Source: Nakaseomyces glabratus (lineage: Eukaryota; Ascomycota; Saccharomycetes; Saccharomycetales; Saccharomycetaceae). Taken from it: 64,000 bases of DNA. The stretch lies in contig NC_088956.1 of NCBI RefSeq assembly GCF_010111755.1, forward strand, positions 124,001-188,000, in the 5' to 3' direction. The notes under the pieces are model-generated. The model ran no database searches and was not told the DNA's origin. It saw only the letters and a program-made list of their open reading frames with translations. The translations under genes were made by a program, and so were the position numbers. Of this stretch, positions 51,894 through 62,095 are shown piece after piece (the first letter of the stretch is position 1; each line of letters starts with the position of its first letter).

Positions 51894-51944
51894 GATCTGC
51901 CTCGCGAAATGTCAAACGAGATCTCGCATATACAAGACCAGATC

Positions 51945-52025
51945 ACAGAGCACAGAGCACAGATCACACACCACACACCACAGAGCACAGAGCACAGAGC
52001 ACAGAGCACAGAGCACAGAGCACAG
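51945..52025. repeat. Degenerate 7-bp AGAGCAC repeat
   Basis: A run of AGAGCAC/AGATCAC heptamers, interrupted by ACACACCAC sequence. About six consecutive AGAGCAC copies fall in 51983-52024. Confidence 0.85.
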
Positions 52026-52524
52026 ATGGCTCCCACCCCCACCGTGCATCCCTCCCCCCCGCACAGAGTGAACGTATAAATACGTGGGGTGGTGGTAGTG
52101 ACACACGAGAGAGACACACGAGACACGAGACACAATACACAATACACGAGAGACACGTGAAGACACGTGAAGATATAACAAAACCAGTGATATAAACGTG
52201 ATGTCCACCGTTCACCAGGACCACTACCACTCACACGTCACGTACCCATCACACCACCACGTATACAGAGATACAAACGCGAAAAAGCACTGGTGTCAAA
52301 GTCCAGAAGCCGAGAAAACGCGAAAAGGAGAGAGAGAAGCCTCCCCCCAAGCTAGCACTTGTAGTAGACGTAGAAAACAACGTAGAAAACTACGTAGAGA
52401 AACTTGGCATAGAGAGGTACGTACATAGAGATATTTTTAGTTGTTCAATGCACTGGTGGCCGATGGTCGATGGTCGATGGTCGATGGGGGAGGAGGGAGA
52501 CTTGCAGACCAGTACTTCCATCCC

Positions 52525-52537
52525 GGGGGGGGGGGGG
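52525..52537 (+). repeat. 13-base G homopolymer
   Basis: Thirteen consecutive G, about 130 bp upstream of the SLG1 ATG and about 60 bp above its TATA. It is the longest G run in the window and prone to length variation. Confidence 0.9.
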
Positions 52538-52668
52538 AGGAAAACCAGGAAAACCTATCAAGCAAAAAATTTACCAATCGAAGTTTGAACAAGAGATTTA
52601 TAAAGGAATCCTATTTCTAAACTAGATAACACATTATACCATAATACACAAAACAACAGACCACTAAT

Positions 52669-53940
52669 ATGATGATGCTACTTATACTGGCGGTGCTGGC
52701 GGCCGTGACGCGGGCCCAGTCGGACTATACGTACATGAACTGCTACGTGTCGCTTCCCAGCGACTTCTCATCGGATAACACCTATGCGTACCAGACGAGC
52801 TCATACTGCTACAGCAGGTGCCAGCAGAAGGGTGCCGCGTACTTCGCGCTGTTCAATCACAACCAGTGCTTCTGCGGGAACACAAGTCCTTCCTCCCAGA
52901 CCAGCTCAAGTTGCAACACGTACTGCTTCGGATACGCCCAGGAGATGTGCGGTGGGAACTCAGCATACTCAGTCTTCCAGATAGGAAACGGGAACCCCAG
53001 CCAGAGCTCTTCCAACACAAACTCAAACTCTAATACAAACACAAATACAAACACAAATACAAATTCCAACTCCAACTCCAACTCCAACTCCAATACCAAT
53101 ACAAACACGAATACAAACACGAATACAAACTCAAACACTAATACCAATACCAATACGAACTCGAACTCGAACTCCAATACCAACACAAGACCTACGTCTA
53201 CGCTGTCGAGTTCTAGGCTGGTGGCGCTGGGCACAGGCCTCTCCATCGAGCCCTCCTCGAGCGTGGAGCCCACCACGCAGGCCACGACGATCGCCTCCAG
53301 CACGGTGAACAATGGCGTCACGTCCATAGTGTACTCCACTTCCCTGAAGACGATAAGCGGGTCCGTGATCTACAGGACCAGCACCATTGTGCAGAGCGCC
53401 GCGCCAACGGACGCCGGCAACTCGACCAGCTCCGACGACGACTCCAGCGGCAAGAACAACTCCGGGAAGCACAAGAAGAAAGCCAACGTGGGAGCAATCG
53501 TAGGTGGTGTGGTCGGCGGTGTGGTGGGCGCGTGTGTGGTCGCTGTAGCTGCATTGCTAATACTGAGACACATAAACCTGAAACGCGAGCAGGAGAGAAT
53601 GGAGAAAGAATACCAGGAAGCTATAAAACCTGTGGAATACCCAGAGAACAACGAACTGTTCCCATCCCCATACTCCTCTAATAGAGACCCCTCATCGGGA
53701 AGCTTCGACGAAGAGCTGCGAAACAAGGCAATGTACCCACCCGCAACAGGCACTGACCCTTACGAAAATAATGATTTGATGGCTATGCCGGATAGGAAAC
53801 CAAGCACAAACAACCACCTCGCGGTAGCGAACCCATTCGATGACTCGAGAAGAATAAGTAACGGTTCATTGGTACCGGGTTCCCCACCTCTGGGCAACAA
53901 TAATGTTTTGACTGTGGTAAATCCAGACGAAACCGATTGA
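52669..53940 (+). CDS. SLG1: WSC-family cell-wall integrity sensor
   Basis: 423 aa; S. cerevisiae Slg1/Wsc1 is about 378 aa. Plasma-membrane mechanosensor feeding Rom2-Rho1-Pkc1 signalling. Signal peptide 1-16. WSC domain about 19-105 with eight cysteines (25, 47, 51, 67, 69, 82, 86, 94). An unusual Asn-Thr/Asn-Ser dipeptide repeat fills 116-173, then a Ser/Thr-rich stalk. The single membrane helix is about 276-299 (VGAIVGGVVGGVVGACVVAVAALLIL), followed by a basic stop-transfer and a cytosolic tail with Ser-rich patches and NPFDD. The next gene by position (YOR008C) is right. GC content and codons are higher than in neighbours. Confidence 0.93.
   Translation: MMMLLILAVLAAVTRAQSDYTYMNCYVSLPSDFSSDNTYAYQTSSYCYSRCQQKGAAYFALFNHNQCFCGNTSPSSQTSSSCNTYCFGYAQEMCGGNSAYSVFQIGNGNPSQSSSNTNSNSNTNTNTNTNTNSNSNSNSNSNTNTNTNTNTNTNSNTNTNTNTNSNSNSNTNTRPTSTLSSSRLVALGTGLSIEPSSSVEPTTQATTIASSTVNNGVTSIVYSTSLKTISGSVIYRTSTIVQSAAPTDAGNSTSSDDDSSGKNNSGKHKKKANVGAIVGGVVGGVVGACVVAVAALLILRHINLKREQERMEKEYQEAIKPVEYPENNELFPSPYSSNRDPSSGSFDEELRNKAMYPPATGTDPYENNDLMAMPDRKPSTNNHLAVANPFDDSRRISNGSLVPGSPPLGNNNVLTVVNPDETD
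53014..53187 (+). repeat. In-frame (AAC/AAT-ACN/TCN)n repeat within SLG1
   Basis: 174 bp coding for 58 residues of alternating Asn with Thr or Ser. The DNA alternates AAC/AAT with ACA/ACG/TCC/TCA and varies at third positions, so it is a coding hexanucleotide repeat that has diverged silently. It forms part of the extracellular stalk. Confidence 0.92.
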
Positions 53941-55119
53941 TTACATTGAGTTACAGAGTCACATATCGCTGACGTCGGTTACCCAATTACCAGTTTTTCC
54001 CACACGTAACGCCAAACATTATTCTTGTTATTCTCTCACTAAAACACTAAGAAGGTTCGAGAACAAGAATTAATCTCCCAACAAAGAATTTTTTTTCATA
54101 TTCCATAACTGTCTACAACATTGTTGCTTAATCCAACCACAAACCAACCATGAAGAAAACTTTGTTTTTCTTTGTACCTAATATCTGGCTTTGCTGCATG
54201 AATAAATAAGAAACGAAAACAATCACAATATCAGGCATAGAGTTCAAACTTATATCAAACATTTGACTAGTATATTGAACGCCTACTGTTTTTTTCTGAC
54301 GTTCAATATTCAATACCCAGAACAATATCCGCATAGTTTTTAACTAATTCTTTCTCACAAGAATTACCATTTCATATCATATTTTTTTTTCTTCATTATA
54401 AAGTTTTTACCACCTTTTTGCCATATGATCTTATTCATTTCTAGAAACAAAAACATCCAAACATCTATTTTGTGTTTTAGTTATTTACATTTCTTCATTT
54501 TTTCTTCTTCCCACTAGTTCTTTTCAATCATATATGTTTCACCCCAGGAATGGTGGAGCTGCTATTTATTCTCCATCATAAGAGAAATGGTATATCCATC
54601 GTTTATAGTTTTTTTTTTACTAAATGCCCTTTTTTTTAATGAACCATCTTATTTCTTTATAAACCCTATACAGTTACTAAGATTGTACAAGTTTACACAT
54701 TTACATATGCCCTATAATAACCATATCCACAATAGCATTTATATCCTATACAAGCAGACCGAGCGCGCGGTTTTATCGGAAACCACTACACGCATATACA
54801 TGTTGCTTAGCTCCCACTTAGAAATCCAAAAAACTGAAATTACATTATCCTACTCATCAGAGCACTGGTAGTAATAGTAATCTTAGTACTTTAACGAGCT
54901 CATAAGTATTTATCTTCCCCCCCACACATCATGACTACAGTTCTACTTGTTTATCACACAAACAACATTTTTTCCACTTAGCGTCGATCTTTTCGCCTCG
55001 AGGAATTTCCTTCAAACCCAAGGGACCATCGACAAACTATACAAGACTTGACATAAAAATTCAAGACTATAACCTCCTGTGACAAATCCAAGCCCATAAC
55101 CAACTGAATAAATACAACT
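53941..55119. other. Intergenic SLG1-MEF1, synteny junction
   Basis: 1.18 kb joining chromosome XV-type order (SLG1) to chromosome XII-type order (MEF1). Mostly AT-rich. It contains a 10-bp perfect inverted repeat (54272-54281 / 54300-54309). An ORF at 54587-54871 is low complexity and not called. No tRNA found. Confidence 0.5.
54272..54309. other. 10-bp perfect inverted repeat with T-rich loop
   Basis: ATATTGAACG and CGTTCAATAT flank an 18-nt loop containing seven T. It is 330 bp past the SLG1 stop. It could form a hairpin in a 3' extended transcript; function unknown. Confidence 0.7.
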
Positions 55120-57393
55120 ATGCTTCTGGTACCTAGGGTTCCCGTGGTGATGCAGGGCAAGTGTGGCCTTCTGAAGATAAGCAGACCTTTGCAAGGGAGC
55201 TTGTCCAGAGGGTTCCACTTCTCCAGAGCTCACAGAAGTGAGTACGACGAGGAGAAAGTGGTTATAGATGAAATAAATAAGAAGCTGACCCCCGTTGATA
55301 TACAAAACCAGCAAAAGCTGCGTAACATTGGTATTTCCGCACATATTGATTCGGGTAAGACCACTTTTACTGAAAGAGTGCTATACTATACCAAGAGGAT
55401 CAAGGAGATTCATGAAGTGAGAGGCCGTGATAACGTCGGTGCTACTATGGACTTCATGGACTTAGAAAGAGAAAAAGGTATTACCATTCAGTCCGCTGCC
55501 ACTTACTGTTCCTGGGACAAGGACAAGAATAGCTACCATTTCAACTTGATCGACACTCCAGGTCACATTGATTTCACTATCGAAGTCGAAAGAGCTTTGA
55601 GAGTACTGGATGGTGCTGTCCTTGTTGTCTGTGCTGTGTCAGGTGTCCAGTCCCAAACTGTGACTGTGGACCGTCAAATGCGTAGATACAATGTCCCAAG
55701 AGTCACTTTCATTAACAAGATGGACCGTATGGGTGCTAATCCTTTCAAAGCTATTGAACAACTGAATTCTAAATTAAAACTACCGGCTGCCGCTGTTCAG
55801 GTTCCTATCGGAGCTGAATCAGAGCTGAAAGGTGTTGTCGATTTACTGGATATGAAGGCTTACTATAACAAGGGGGATAACGGTGAAATAATCGAGAGTG
55901 GTCCAATTCCTGAAGAGTTGAAATCACTTGCAGAAGAAAAGAGACAAGTTTTGATCGAAACATTGGCCGATGTTGACGAACATATGGCAGAGATCTTCTT
56001 AGAAGAGAAGGAACCAACCATCCAAGAAATGAAAGATGCTATCCGTAGAGCAACCATTGCCAGAAAATTCACTCCTGTATTGATGGGTTCTGCTCTAGCT
56101 AACACTGGTGTACAACACGTTTTGGATGCCATTGTGGACTACTTACCAAATCCATCTGAAGTTTTGAATACTGGTTTAGATATCGCACATGAAGAAGCGA
56201 AAGTCAACTTGATCCCCTCTGTTCAACAACCATTTGTCGGCTTAGCATTCAAGCTTGAAGAAGGTAAATATGGTCAGTTAACCTATATTCGTGTCTACCA
56301 GGGTCGTTTGAAGAAGGGTAGTTATATCACTAACGTTAAAACTGGTAAGAAGGTGAAGGTTTCCAGACTAGTGAGAATGCACTCCAATGAGATGGAAGAT
56401 GTTGATGAGGTTGGCTCTGGTGAAATTTGTGCCACATTTGGTATCGACTGTTCTTCTGGTGATACTTTCAGTGACGGTACCTTACAATATTCTATGTCTT
56501 CAATGTTTGTCCCTGATGCTGTGGTTTCCCTATCTATCACACCAAAGAGTAAGGACTCCACCAATTTTTCAAAAGCTCTGAATAGATTCCAAAAAGAAGA
56601 TCCAACATTTAGAGTTAGATTTGACCCTGAATCTAAGGAGACCGTCATTTCTGGTATGGGTGAATTGCACTTAGAAATTTATGTTGAAAGAATGAAGCGT
56701 GAATATAACGTGGAATGTATTACTGGTAAACCTCAAGTGTCCTATAGAGAATCTATAACTATTCCTAGCGAATTTGACTACACTCACAAGAAACAGTCTG
56801 GTGGTGCAGGTCAATACGCCAGAATCATTGGTGATTTATCTCCAGTTGAAGGAGGTAATAAATCTAATGTATTTGAGACCCATGTTGTTGGTGGTCGTAT
56901 CCCTGACAAATATCTATCTGCCTGTGCCAAGGGATTTGATGAAGCTTGCGAAAGGGGTCCTTTAATTGGTCATAAAGTCTTGAATGTCAAGATGTTGATC
57001 AATGATGGTGCCATTCACTCAGTCGACTCTAACGAACTTGCTTTCAAGGTTGCTACTTTAACTGCTTTCCGTGACGCATTCCTAAAAGCTCAACCGGTTA
57101 TTATGGAACCTATTATGATAGTTTCAGTAACTTCACCAAATGAATTCCAAGGTAATGTCATTGGCTTGCTAAATAAGCTACAAGCCGTTATACAAGAAAC
57201 TGACAATGGCCACGACGAATTTACCTTGAGGGCCGAATGCTCATTGAGTACTATGTTTGGCTTTGCAAGTTCATTAAGAGCTTCTACACAAGGTAAGGGT
57301 GAATTCTCTCTAGAATTCAGCCATTACGCTCCTACAGCTCCTCATGTTCAGAAAGAGTTGATAGCTGAATTCCAAAAGAAACAAAAGAAATAG
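55120..57393 (+). CDS. MEF1: Mitochondrial elongation factor G1
   Basis: 757 aa; S. cerevisiae Mef1 is about 761 aa. Ribosomal translocase of mitochondrial translation. The presequence is basic and ends near [17 protein letters not shown] motifs: G1 AHIDSGKTT at about 74-82, G3 DTPGHIDF near 145, G4 NKMDR near 199, and GSALANTGV as G5 region. Domains II-V follow, with [21 protein letters not shown] and [22 protein letters not shown]. Length and motif order are complete. Confidence 0.98.
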   Translation: MLLVPRVPVVMQGKCGLLKISRPLQGSLSRGFHFSRAHRSEYDEEKVVIDEINKKLTPVDIQNQQKLRNIGISAHIDSGKTTFTERVLYYTKRIKEIHEVRGRDNVGATMDFMDLEREKGITIQSAATYCSWDKDKNSYHFNLIDTPGHIDFTIEVERALRVLDGAVLVVCAVSGVQSQTVTVDRQMRRYNVPRVTFINKMDRMGANPFKAIEQLNSKLKLPAAAVQVPIGAESELKGVVDLLDMKAYYNKGDNGEIIESGPIPEELKSLAEEKRQVLIETLADVDEHMAEIFLEEKEPTIQEMKDAIRRATIARKFTPVLMGSALANTGVQHVLDAIVDYLPNPSEVLNTGLDIAHEEAKVNLIPSVQQPFVGLAFKLEEGKYGQLTYIRVYQGRLKKGSYITNVKTGKKVKVSRLVRMHSNEMEDVDEVGSGEICATFGIDCSSGDTFSDGTLQYSMSSMFVPDAVVSLSITPKSKDSTNFSKALNRFQKEDPTFRVRFDPESKETVISGMGELHLEIYVERMKREYNVECITGKPQVSYRESITIPSEFDYTHKKQSGGAGQYARIIGDLSPVEGGNKSNVFETHVVGGRIPDKYLSACAKGFDEACERGPLIGHKVLNVKMLINDGAIHSVDSNELAFKVATLTAFRDAFLKAQPVIMEPIMIVSVTSPNEFQGNVIGLLNKLQAVIQETDNGHDEFTLRAECSLSTMFGFASSLRASTQGKGEFSLEFSHYAPTAPHVQKELIAEFQKKQKK

Positions 57394-57750
57394 AAGTCTT
57401 ATGACCACAAGCTGAACGATATTTAGAAAGTCTTACAACAGATTATTCCAAAACTTTTGAGCGCAGCTAGTCCTACCATGTAGATATTATAATTTATGTG
57501 ACGGCAGCGCTGACCTGGAACAACCACACATTGCTAACTTTCCAGAATATCTCATAAACAAACAACAGCTTTTAACGAAACTTGATAATAGTATTAGTAT
57601 TCACTTCTGTAAATAAATATGGAAATATAAAAGAAGAAACAAATTGTATGTATATTTTAAATGTATGCAATATGCGGAAAACAAATTTATGTTGATTATA
57701 TTTTATCATTTTGTGTTGGAGTAAAGTCAGATGCCATTCCGAATTATGAA
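57394..57750. other. Convergent 3' flanks MEF1 / FYV7
   Basis: 357 bp of AT-rich sequence between converging genes; nothing else recognised. Confidence 0.5.
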
Positions 57751-58209
57751 TTACAAGGTATATGTATCATCGTTCTTAATCTTTGATAGAAGATCCTCAA
57801 TTTTTGGAGCCATCAAAGGTTGACCGGATCTCGTTCTCTTAGTCATCTTTCGCCTCTTCTGCTCTCTCTCTTGCTCCTTTTGTCTTATTATCTTGACCTT
57901 TTCTTCCTCTTTCCTCCTACGCTCTTCTAGCTTCTCTCTTTGTTCCCTCTTCCTTTGCTTCTTAAGTTCTTTCTTCTCATCTATCTTCTTCTTACCTTCT
58001 AATCTCTTATCCTCTTTTAGCTTCTTAACATTAACCTCTCTGCGGGAGGTTTCCTTCTCAGGCACTGCATAACCTTCCTCTTTTAAGGCTTTCAGATACT
58101 CTTTCTTTAATCTGGCTTTCCTAGTAATATTCTGCTGAATAGCCTTGACTTTGTACTCTTTGGTAAACTTTTTACCATTACTCTTCTTATTTCTACCAAA
58201 TTCCGCCAT
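57751..58209 (-). CDS. FYV7: Fyv7-type small-subunit rRNA processing factor
   Basis: 152 aa; S. cerevisiae Fyv7 is about 151 aa. Involved in 18S rRNA processing in the SSU processome. Extremely basic and charged, predicted as a long helix: KKFTKEYKVKAIQQNITRKARLKKEYLKAL at the N-terminus, then a KKxKxxRE-rich coiled coil, and a conserved-looking C-terminal tail TRSGQPLMAPKIEDLLSKI. Exact PAC and RRPE words lie 150-190 bp upstream, the signature of ribosome-biogenesis genes. Position between MEF1 and PET309 matches YLR068W. Confidence 0.93.
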   Translation of the reverse strand: MAEFGRNKKSNGKKFTKEYKVKAIQQNITRKARLKKEYLKALKEEGYAVPEKETSRREVNVKKLKEDKRLEGKKKIDEKKELKKQRKREQREKLEERRRKEEEKVKIIRQKEQEREQKRRKMTKRTRSGQPLMAPKIEDLLSKIKNDDTYTL

Positions 58210-58760
58210 GGCTCAAATAAAACTGTCCGTTATCTTCGTTTCTTTCTCCCAAAATACAATATTGGATACACCTATTCTTGATGTTAATAATTCAGAAATC
58301 CCAGTAATATCGATGACTATGCACAAAGTGCAAACTACTATTTTGCTGAATCGTTAGCTCATCGCTAAATTTCATTTGAACTGCCACACTGAAATTTTTC
58401 ACGTTTTCCCATTTTTTCGGGTAGAGAACCTTCCCATTGGCAGGCCCAGTGCTGGAGAAATAAAGGCCTTTGACATAAAATCAAGGCATGAATCCGCTAA
58501 TTCATAAACAGGTATATGAACCAGTCAACTGACAACAGAATTGCACTTACATTTTGATTTTTTTTGTAGTATTGTTGCAATATAACTACCATCATTTTCT
58601 CTTTCTAGAGACGAGACGATACAAAGCGAGGCGAGGCGAATCATTCATTAGCCATATGACATTTAGATTACGACAATAAGACTATCCATCAAACATACGA
58701 TCTGAAAAACAGACTTCTTTTTTTCTTTAGGTTTATCACATCGTTACAATCACTTAGCAG
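58210..58760. other. Divergent promoter FYV7 / PET309
   Basis: 551 bp. The FYV7 side has the PAC/RRPE pair; the PET309 side is AT-rich with a GCGAGGCGAGGCGA triplication near 58627-58640. No RNA gene recognised. Confidence 0.55.
58357..58400. promoter_or_regulatory. PAC + RRPE upstream of FYV7
   Basis: GCTCATCGC (PAC on the minus strand) at 58357-58365 and TGAAATTTTTC (RRPE) at 58390-58400, 148-191 bp upstream of the FYV7 ATG. Order and spacing are as in NOP12. Confidence 0.75.
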
Positions 58761-61619
58761 ATGAAGTTACCTCTGGTGGTCCCTAAGATAGCTAAAACAT
58801 GCGTCCCGAAAGTGTTGCCCGCAGCTATGGATCAGTCCATAAGGAGCATGATCTGTAAGCAAGAGAAAAATATGTCACAGACCGAAATGGCTACGCTTAC
58901 ATCCTATTTCACAGACACCTTCCCTATACAGCAACTTTCCGCTGGAAACAGACAACTTGTAATGAAATGGCTCGCGAAGCGGAACGCATATGAAGTACTG
59001 GCAAAGCTCGAGACAGATTATCTTTATAGTGCAAGCAAGCTTCTAAAGGACGAAAGAGAAAGTCCTCAGGCAACTTTGCAAGAGATAAGATTATATCTGA
59101 AGGCATTGGCTCGACTGAGGAGGTATGACGAATTAGATCATCTAATGTCAAGTTTGATAAAAAAGTATGCTTTAACCAAGACGAGAGATATGTTATTACT
59201 GATAGGAACAGTATGCCATGAATGTTGCTCACCAGCACTAGGAAAGAACTCTTCTGATGTTATAGAATTCTACAAGCGTTGGCCTGCATGGATGAAGCTC
59301 TTAACTGGTCATGCTGATTTTTCACAGAAAAAGGAAAATAGATACAACATAGGAACAATTATTTCTACTATCAACGTGGTAAAAAAGTTAGATGGGCAAA
59401 TATACAAGGTATTTGATTATTTGAAAGACACCCATGGCCCAACTCTATGCTCTGAATTCGGATCAACGCTAATGTCAATTCTTAACAGAGACAAGGATAC
59501 TAAAATGATTCAGCTAATATGGGAGTACAAACATGCACATCAACTCCCGTTATCATCATATGATCTGACAAGGATTATGCAAACGAAAATTGTGGAAAGG
59601 GACTACAAAGGTGCTGTGAATGTTTATATAAATAACCCGTCGGCCCATCTTGATGTGAAACAATTTGACTATCTATTGATCGCGTTGTCTAAAACCTATG
59701 ATTGGTCTGCATTACAAGACCAGTTCAATGCACTATTTGGAATTGGGAAATTACCAAGCATTGAACAGTACGGGATAGTTATGGCTGCTCTTGCAACTCA
59801 GGGTGAACTTGAGAGTGTTGACCAACTGTACCAGCAATTATTGAGACGTGGACTGATTCCAAATTTTATGGTCATTAGAGCTTTACTCGAAGTACACTTC
59901 AGATCTGGCGACTATCGAGGATGCTTCGAGCATTTTGAACTGTTCGATAAGTACGGAATTTCTCCATCAATGGGAACTTACACTGTTATGTTCAATGTTT
60001 ACAAAAAAATAAATGATATCGATGGTGCTCTGAGATTCTTAAGGAAGATAACAAACACAAATAAATCTATGATACGTGAAAAGCACTTTTTAGTTCTTAT
60101 GCAACTCTGCTCAAAATTTACTAATCACCTAATTGCTGAAGAATTATTTAATATCATGCAAACAAATTATGATATAACACCTTCAGCTTCTTCTGTCGCG
60201 GTGTTAATAAAAGTCTACCTGGATTCTGAGCAAGATATGAAGGCACTCTCTTTGTTTAAAAAGTTCAGAAAAGAAACTGAAAACCCTTTCAAGTATATTG
60301 AAGTCTTCAATGCAATTTTACCGTATTTTATCAAAACTCATCAAATACAAGAATGTGAATCTCTTTTCAAAGAAATGTCAATACATTGTGAGAGGTTAGA
60401 TGCCGAGTATATGAGGAATTTCATAAAGTATTTCATTGATGCGAAAAAGGACGTTGATGCCGCAAAGGACCTATTATTTTCACTTATCAAGAGCAATAGA
60501 TCTTTGGTGGATGAAACCCTTTTTGAAAGAGTAATGGAAAAATATGATGAACTAGAGAATGATCAAATGATAATTGAACTATACAGACTTACGAATGAAA
60601 TTGACATGCCAATAAATTCTAAGATTTTACTGTATCTGATGAAAGCATCATATAGAGTTCATGTTATTCAAGAAGAAAACTTAAACAAGTTCCTGGAGTT
60701 ATTTGAACAAACTCTTACAAGTGTGTCTAGTGGAACACTTAATATTACTACTAACAGCATCCATCCATCCATAATAAATTGGTTTGTGCGGTCCTTATCA
60801 AAGTCACATCTAACTGATAGAGCGATCGAATTGCTGAATAAATACACTAACATACTATTTGATGACAAATCTCCAGATAAACTGAGATTTGATAATCAAT
60901 TCACTACTATGAGGTCAAAATTAGTTTACTACGGTGAATGCGAGCAGTGGGATAACTTTGAGGATATATTTGAAGACTTTTTAAATCGAATAGAATATTT
61001 GGAAAACCGGCCATCCAGAACTGTGAAAAATCTTCGAATGAAATCTATTTTTAACGGTATATTAACCTATAGATTGAGAAATTTGGTAGCCAGAAAAAAA
61101 TTTGAAGAAATACCAAAACTGATCGAATATTTACACAAGCATGAGTTTACTATTACAAATCAATTTCTCAATGAGGCAGTCTCATACATGTTCCTAGATT
61201 CTAGGACTATAGAAGAAGCCTTGAGAATAAGTAATGATAAGTTGATACACGGTTTCAACTTATTGAACAAGAAAAAACACTTACAGGCCAATGAATATAG
61301 GTATAATCGTCACGATACCTCTTGGCTGCTGGCACAAGTTAAGAAAAACCCCGGTAAATTTTCAACTGATATGCACATGACGTGGGCTACATTCACTGAT
61401 GCTACCTGTGCCATCGACAGGTATCTGAATAAGTTTTCCCTTGAGAAAAAAGATAATATTCTTCGCAATTTCATAGAAAAGTATCCGTATTTTATGAAAA
61501 GTTATTTGATGAAAGAAAGAGAATTGGTAAAGGACTGGAAGCAAATTGAATCCAACCACGCCAATTATTTCAAGAAATTAAGAGACACAAAAAGAACTGT
61601 ATTTGTTTCGGAATTTTAA
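58761..61619 (+). CDS. PET309: Pet309, PPR activator of COX1 mRNA translation
   Basis: 952 aa; S. cerevisiae Pet309 is about 965 aa. Mitochondrial pentatricopeptide-repeat protein needed for COX1 mRNA stability and translation. The N-terminus (MKLPLVVPKIAKTCVPKVLP) is basic and suits a presequence. PPR-like repeats are recognisable in the middle: SIEQYGIVMAALATQGELESVDQLYQQLLRRGLIPN, then FMVIRALLEVHFRSGDYRGCFEHFELFDKYGISPS, then MGTYTVMFNVYKKINDIDGALRFLRKI. The rest is helical and divergent. Divergent from FYV7 and convergent with SPC3, as in YLR066W-YLR068W. Confidence 0.92.
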   Translation: MKLPLVVPKIAKTCVPKVLPAAMDQSIRSMICKQEKNMSQTEMATLTSYFTDTFPIQQLSAGNRQLVMKWLAKRNAYEVLAKLETDYLYSASKLLKDERESPQATLQEIRLYLKALARLRRYDELDHLMSSLIKKYALTKTRDMLLLIGTVCHECCSPALGKNSSDVIEFYKRWPAWMKLLTGHADFSQKKENRYNIGTIISTINVVKKLDGQIYKVFDYLKDTHGPTLCSEFGSTLMSILNRDKDTKMIQLIWEYKHAHQLPLSSYDLTRIMQTKIVERDYKGAVNVYINNPSAHLDVKQFDYLLIALSKTYDWSALQDQFNALFGIGKLPSIEQYGIVMAALATQGELESVDQLYQQLLRRGLIPNFMVIRALLEVHFRSGDYRGCFEHFELFDKYGISPSMGTYTVMFNVYKKINDIDGALRFLRKITNTNKSMIREKHFLVLMQLCSKFTNHLIAEELFNIMQTNYDITPSASSVAVLIKVYLDSEQDMKALSLFKKFRKETENPFKYIEVFNAILPYFIKTHQIQECESLFKEMSIHCERLDAEYMRNFIKYFIDAKKDVDAAKDLLFSLIKSNRSLVDETLFERVMEKYDELENDQMIIELYRLTNEIDMPINSKILLYLMKASYRVHVIQEENLNKFLELFEQTLTSVSSGTLNITTNSIHPSIINWFVRSLSKSHLTDRAIELLNKYTNILFDDKSPDKLRFDNQFTTMRSKLVYYGECEQWDNFEDIFEDFLNRIEYLENRPSRTVKNLRMKSIFNGILTYRLRNLVARKKFEEIPKLIEYLHKHEFTITNQFLNEAVSYMFLDSRTIEEALRISNDKLIHGFNLLNKKKHLQANEYRYNRHDTSWLLAQVKKNPGKFSTDMHMTWATFTDATCAIDRYLNKFSLEKKDNILRNFIEKYPYFMKSYLMKERELVKDWKQIESNHANYFKKLRDTKRTVFVSEF

Positions 61620-62095
61620 GCCTTACAGATGTCAAGATTATTTCTGAGACGGACAAATAATAAAGGAACTTATTTGAAATTAACTATAATGATGTTTTAT
61701 GAAGATAGATAAGGTGTAAACGTTGCTGTTATTACCATACCGCATACACAATACTTCCTATATAAATGCATATTTATGGTACAGCACTAATGATGGTGTT
61801 ACTCATCGGCACTAACTGATTAGTGTTAGAGTAATTTTTCCATCCAAACAGTACCATAATTCACGTTATAGGTATCCTCACCTCCAAATTGAGGGCGTAG
61901 CAATATGCATATAGATCTGCTACACTATCTTGTAATTAGAAAAACATTCCTGTTCTATATAATTTATATTTAACATATGCATTAACATACTTTGATATTC
62001 AATCTCTATCAAAAGAAGAATCAATAGCGGTTACTTGATAGTAATAGATTGTTCTAATTAATGAGTAAAAAGCATACTCTTTACTTCGCTATCCT
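61620..62095. other. Convergent 3' flanks PET309 / SPC3
   Basis: 476 bp, AT-rich. It contains a small hairpin CACTAA-CTGA-TTAGTG (61810-61825) and one exact 11-bp ARS-consensus word (ATTTATATTTA, 61962-61972). Neither is enough to call a terminator or an origin. Confidence 0.45.

Larger units (their letters stand above)
51411..52668. other. Divergent region TIR / SLG1, rich in simple repeats
   Basis: 1.26 kb. Simple repeats occur along it: AGAAGTA words at 51711-51750, CACAGAG/CACAGAT words at about 51945-52025, ACACGAGAG words at 52100-52170, GGTCGAT repeats near 52460-52485, and 13 G at 52525-52537. A TATAAA at 52599-52604 suits SLG1. ORFs in this stretch follow the repeats and are not called. 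Confidence 0.65.

Noticed and set aside
54587..54871. 94-codon ORF between SLG1 and MEF1
   Set aside because: Hydrophobic N-terminus arises from T-rich DNA; no other support.
15761..61972. Exact 11-bp ARS consensus words (15761, 29887, 47418, 61962)
   Set aside because: Several matches are expected in AT-rich intergenic DNA, and the S. cerevisiae consensus does not predict origins reliably in this lineage.
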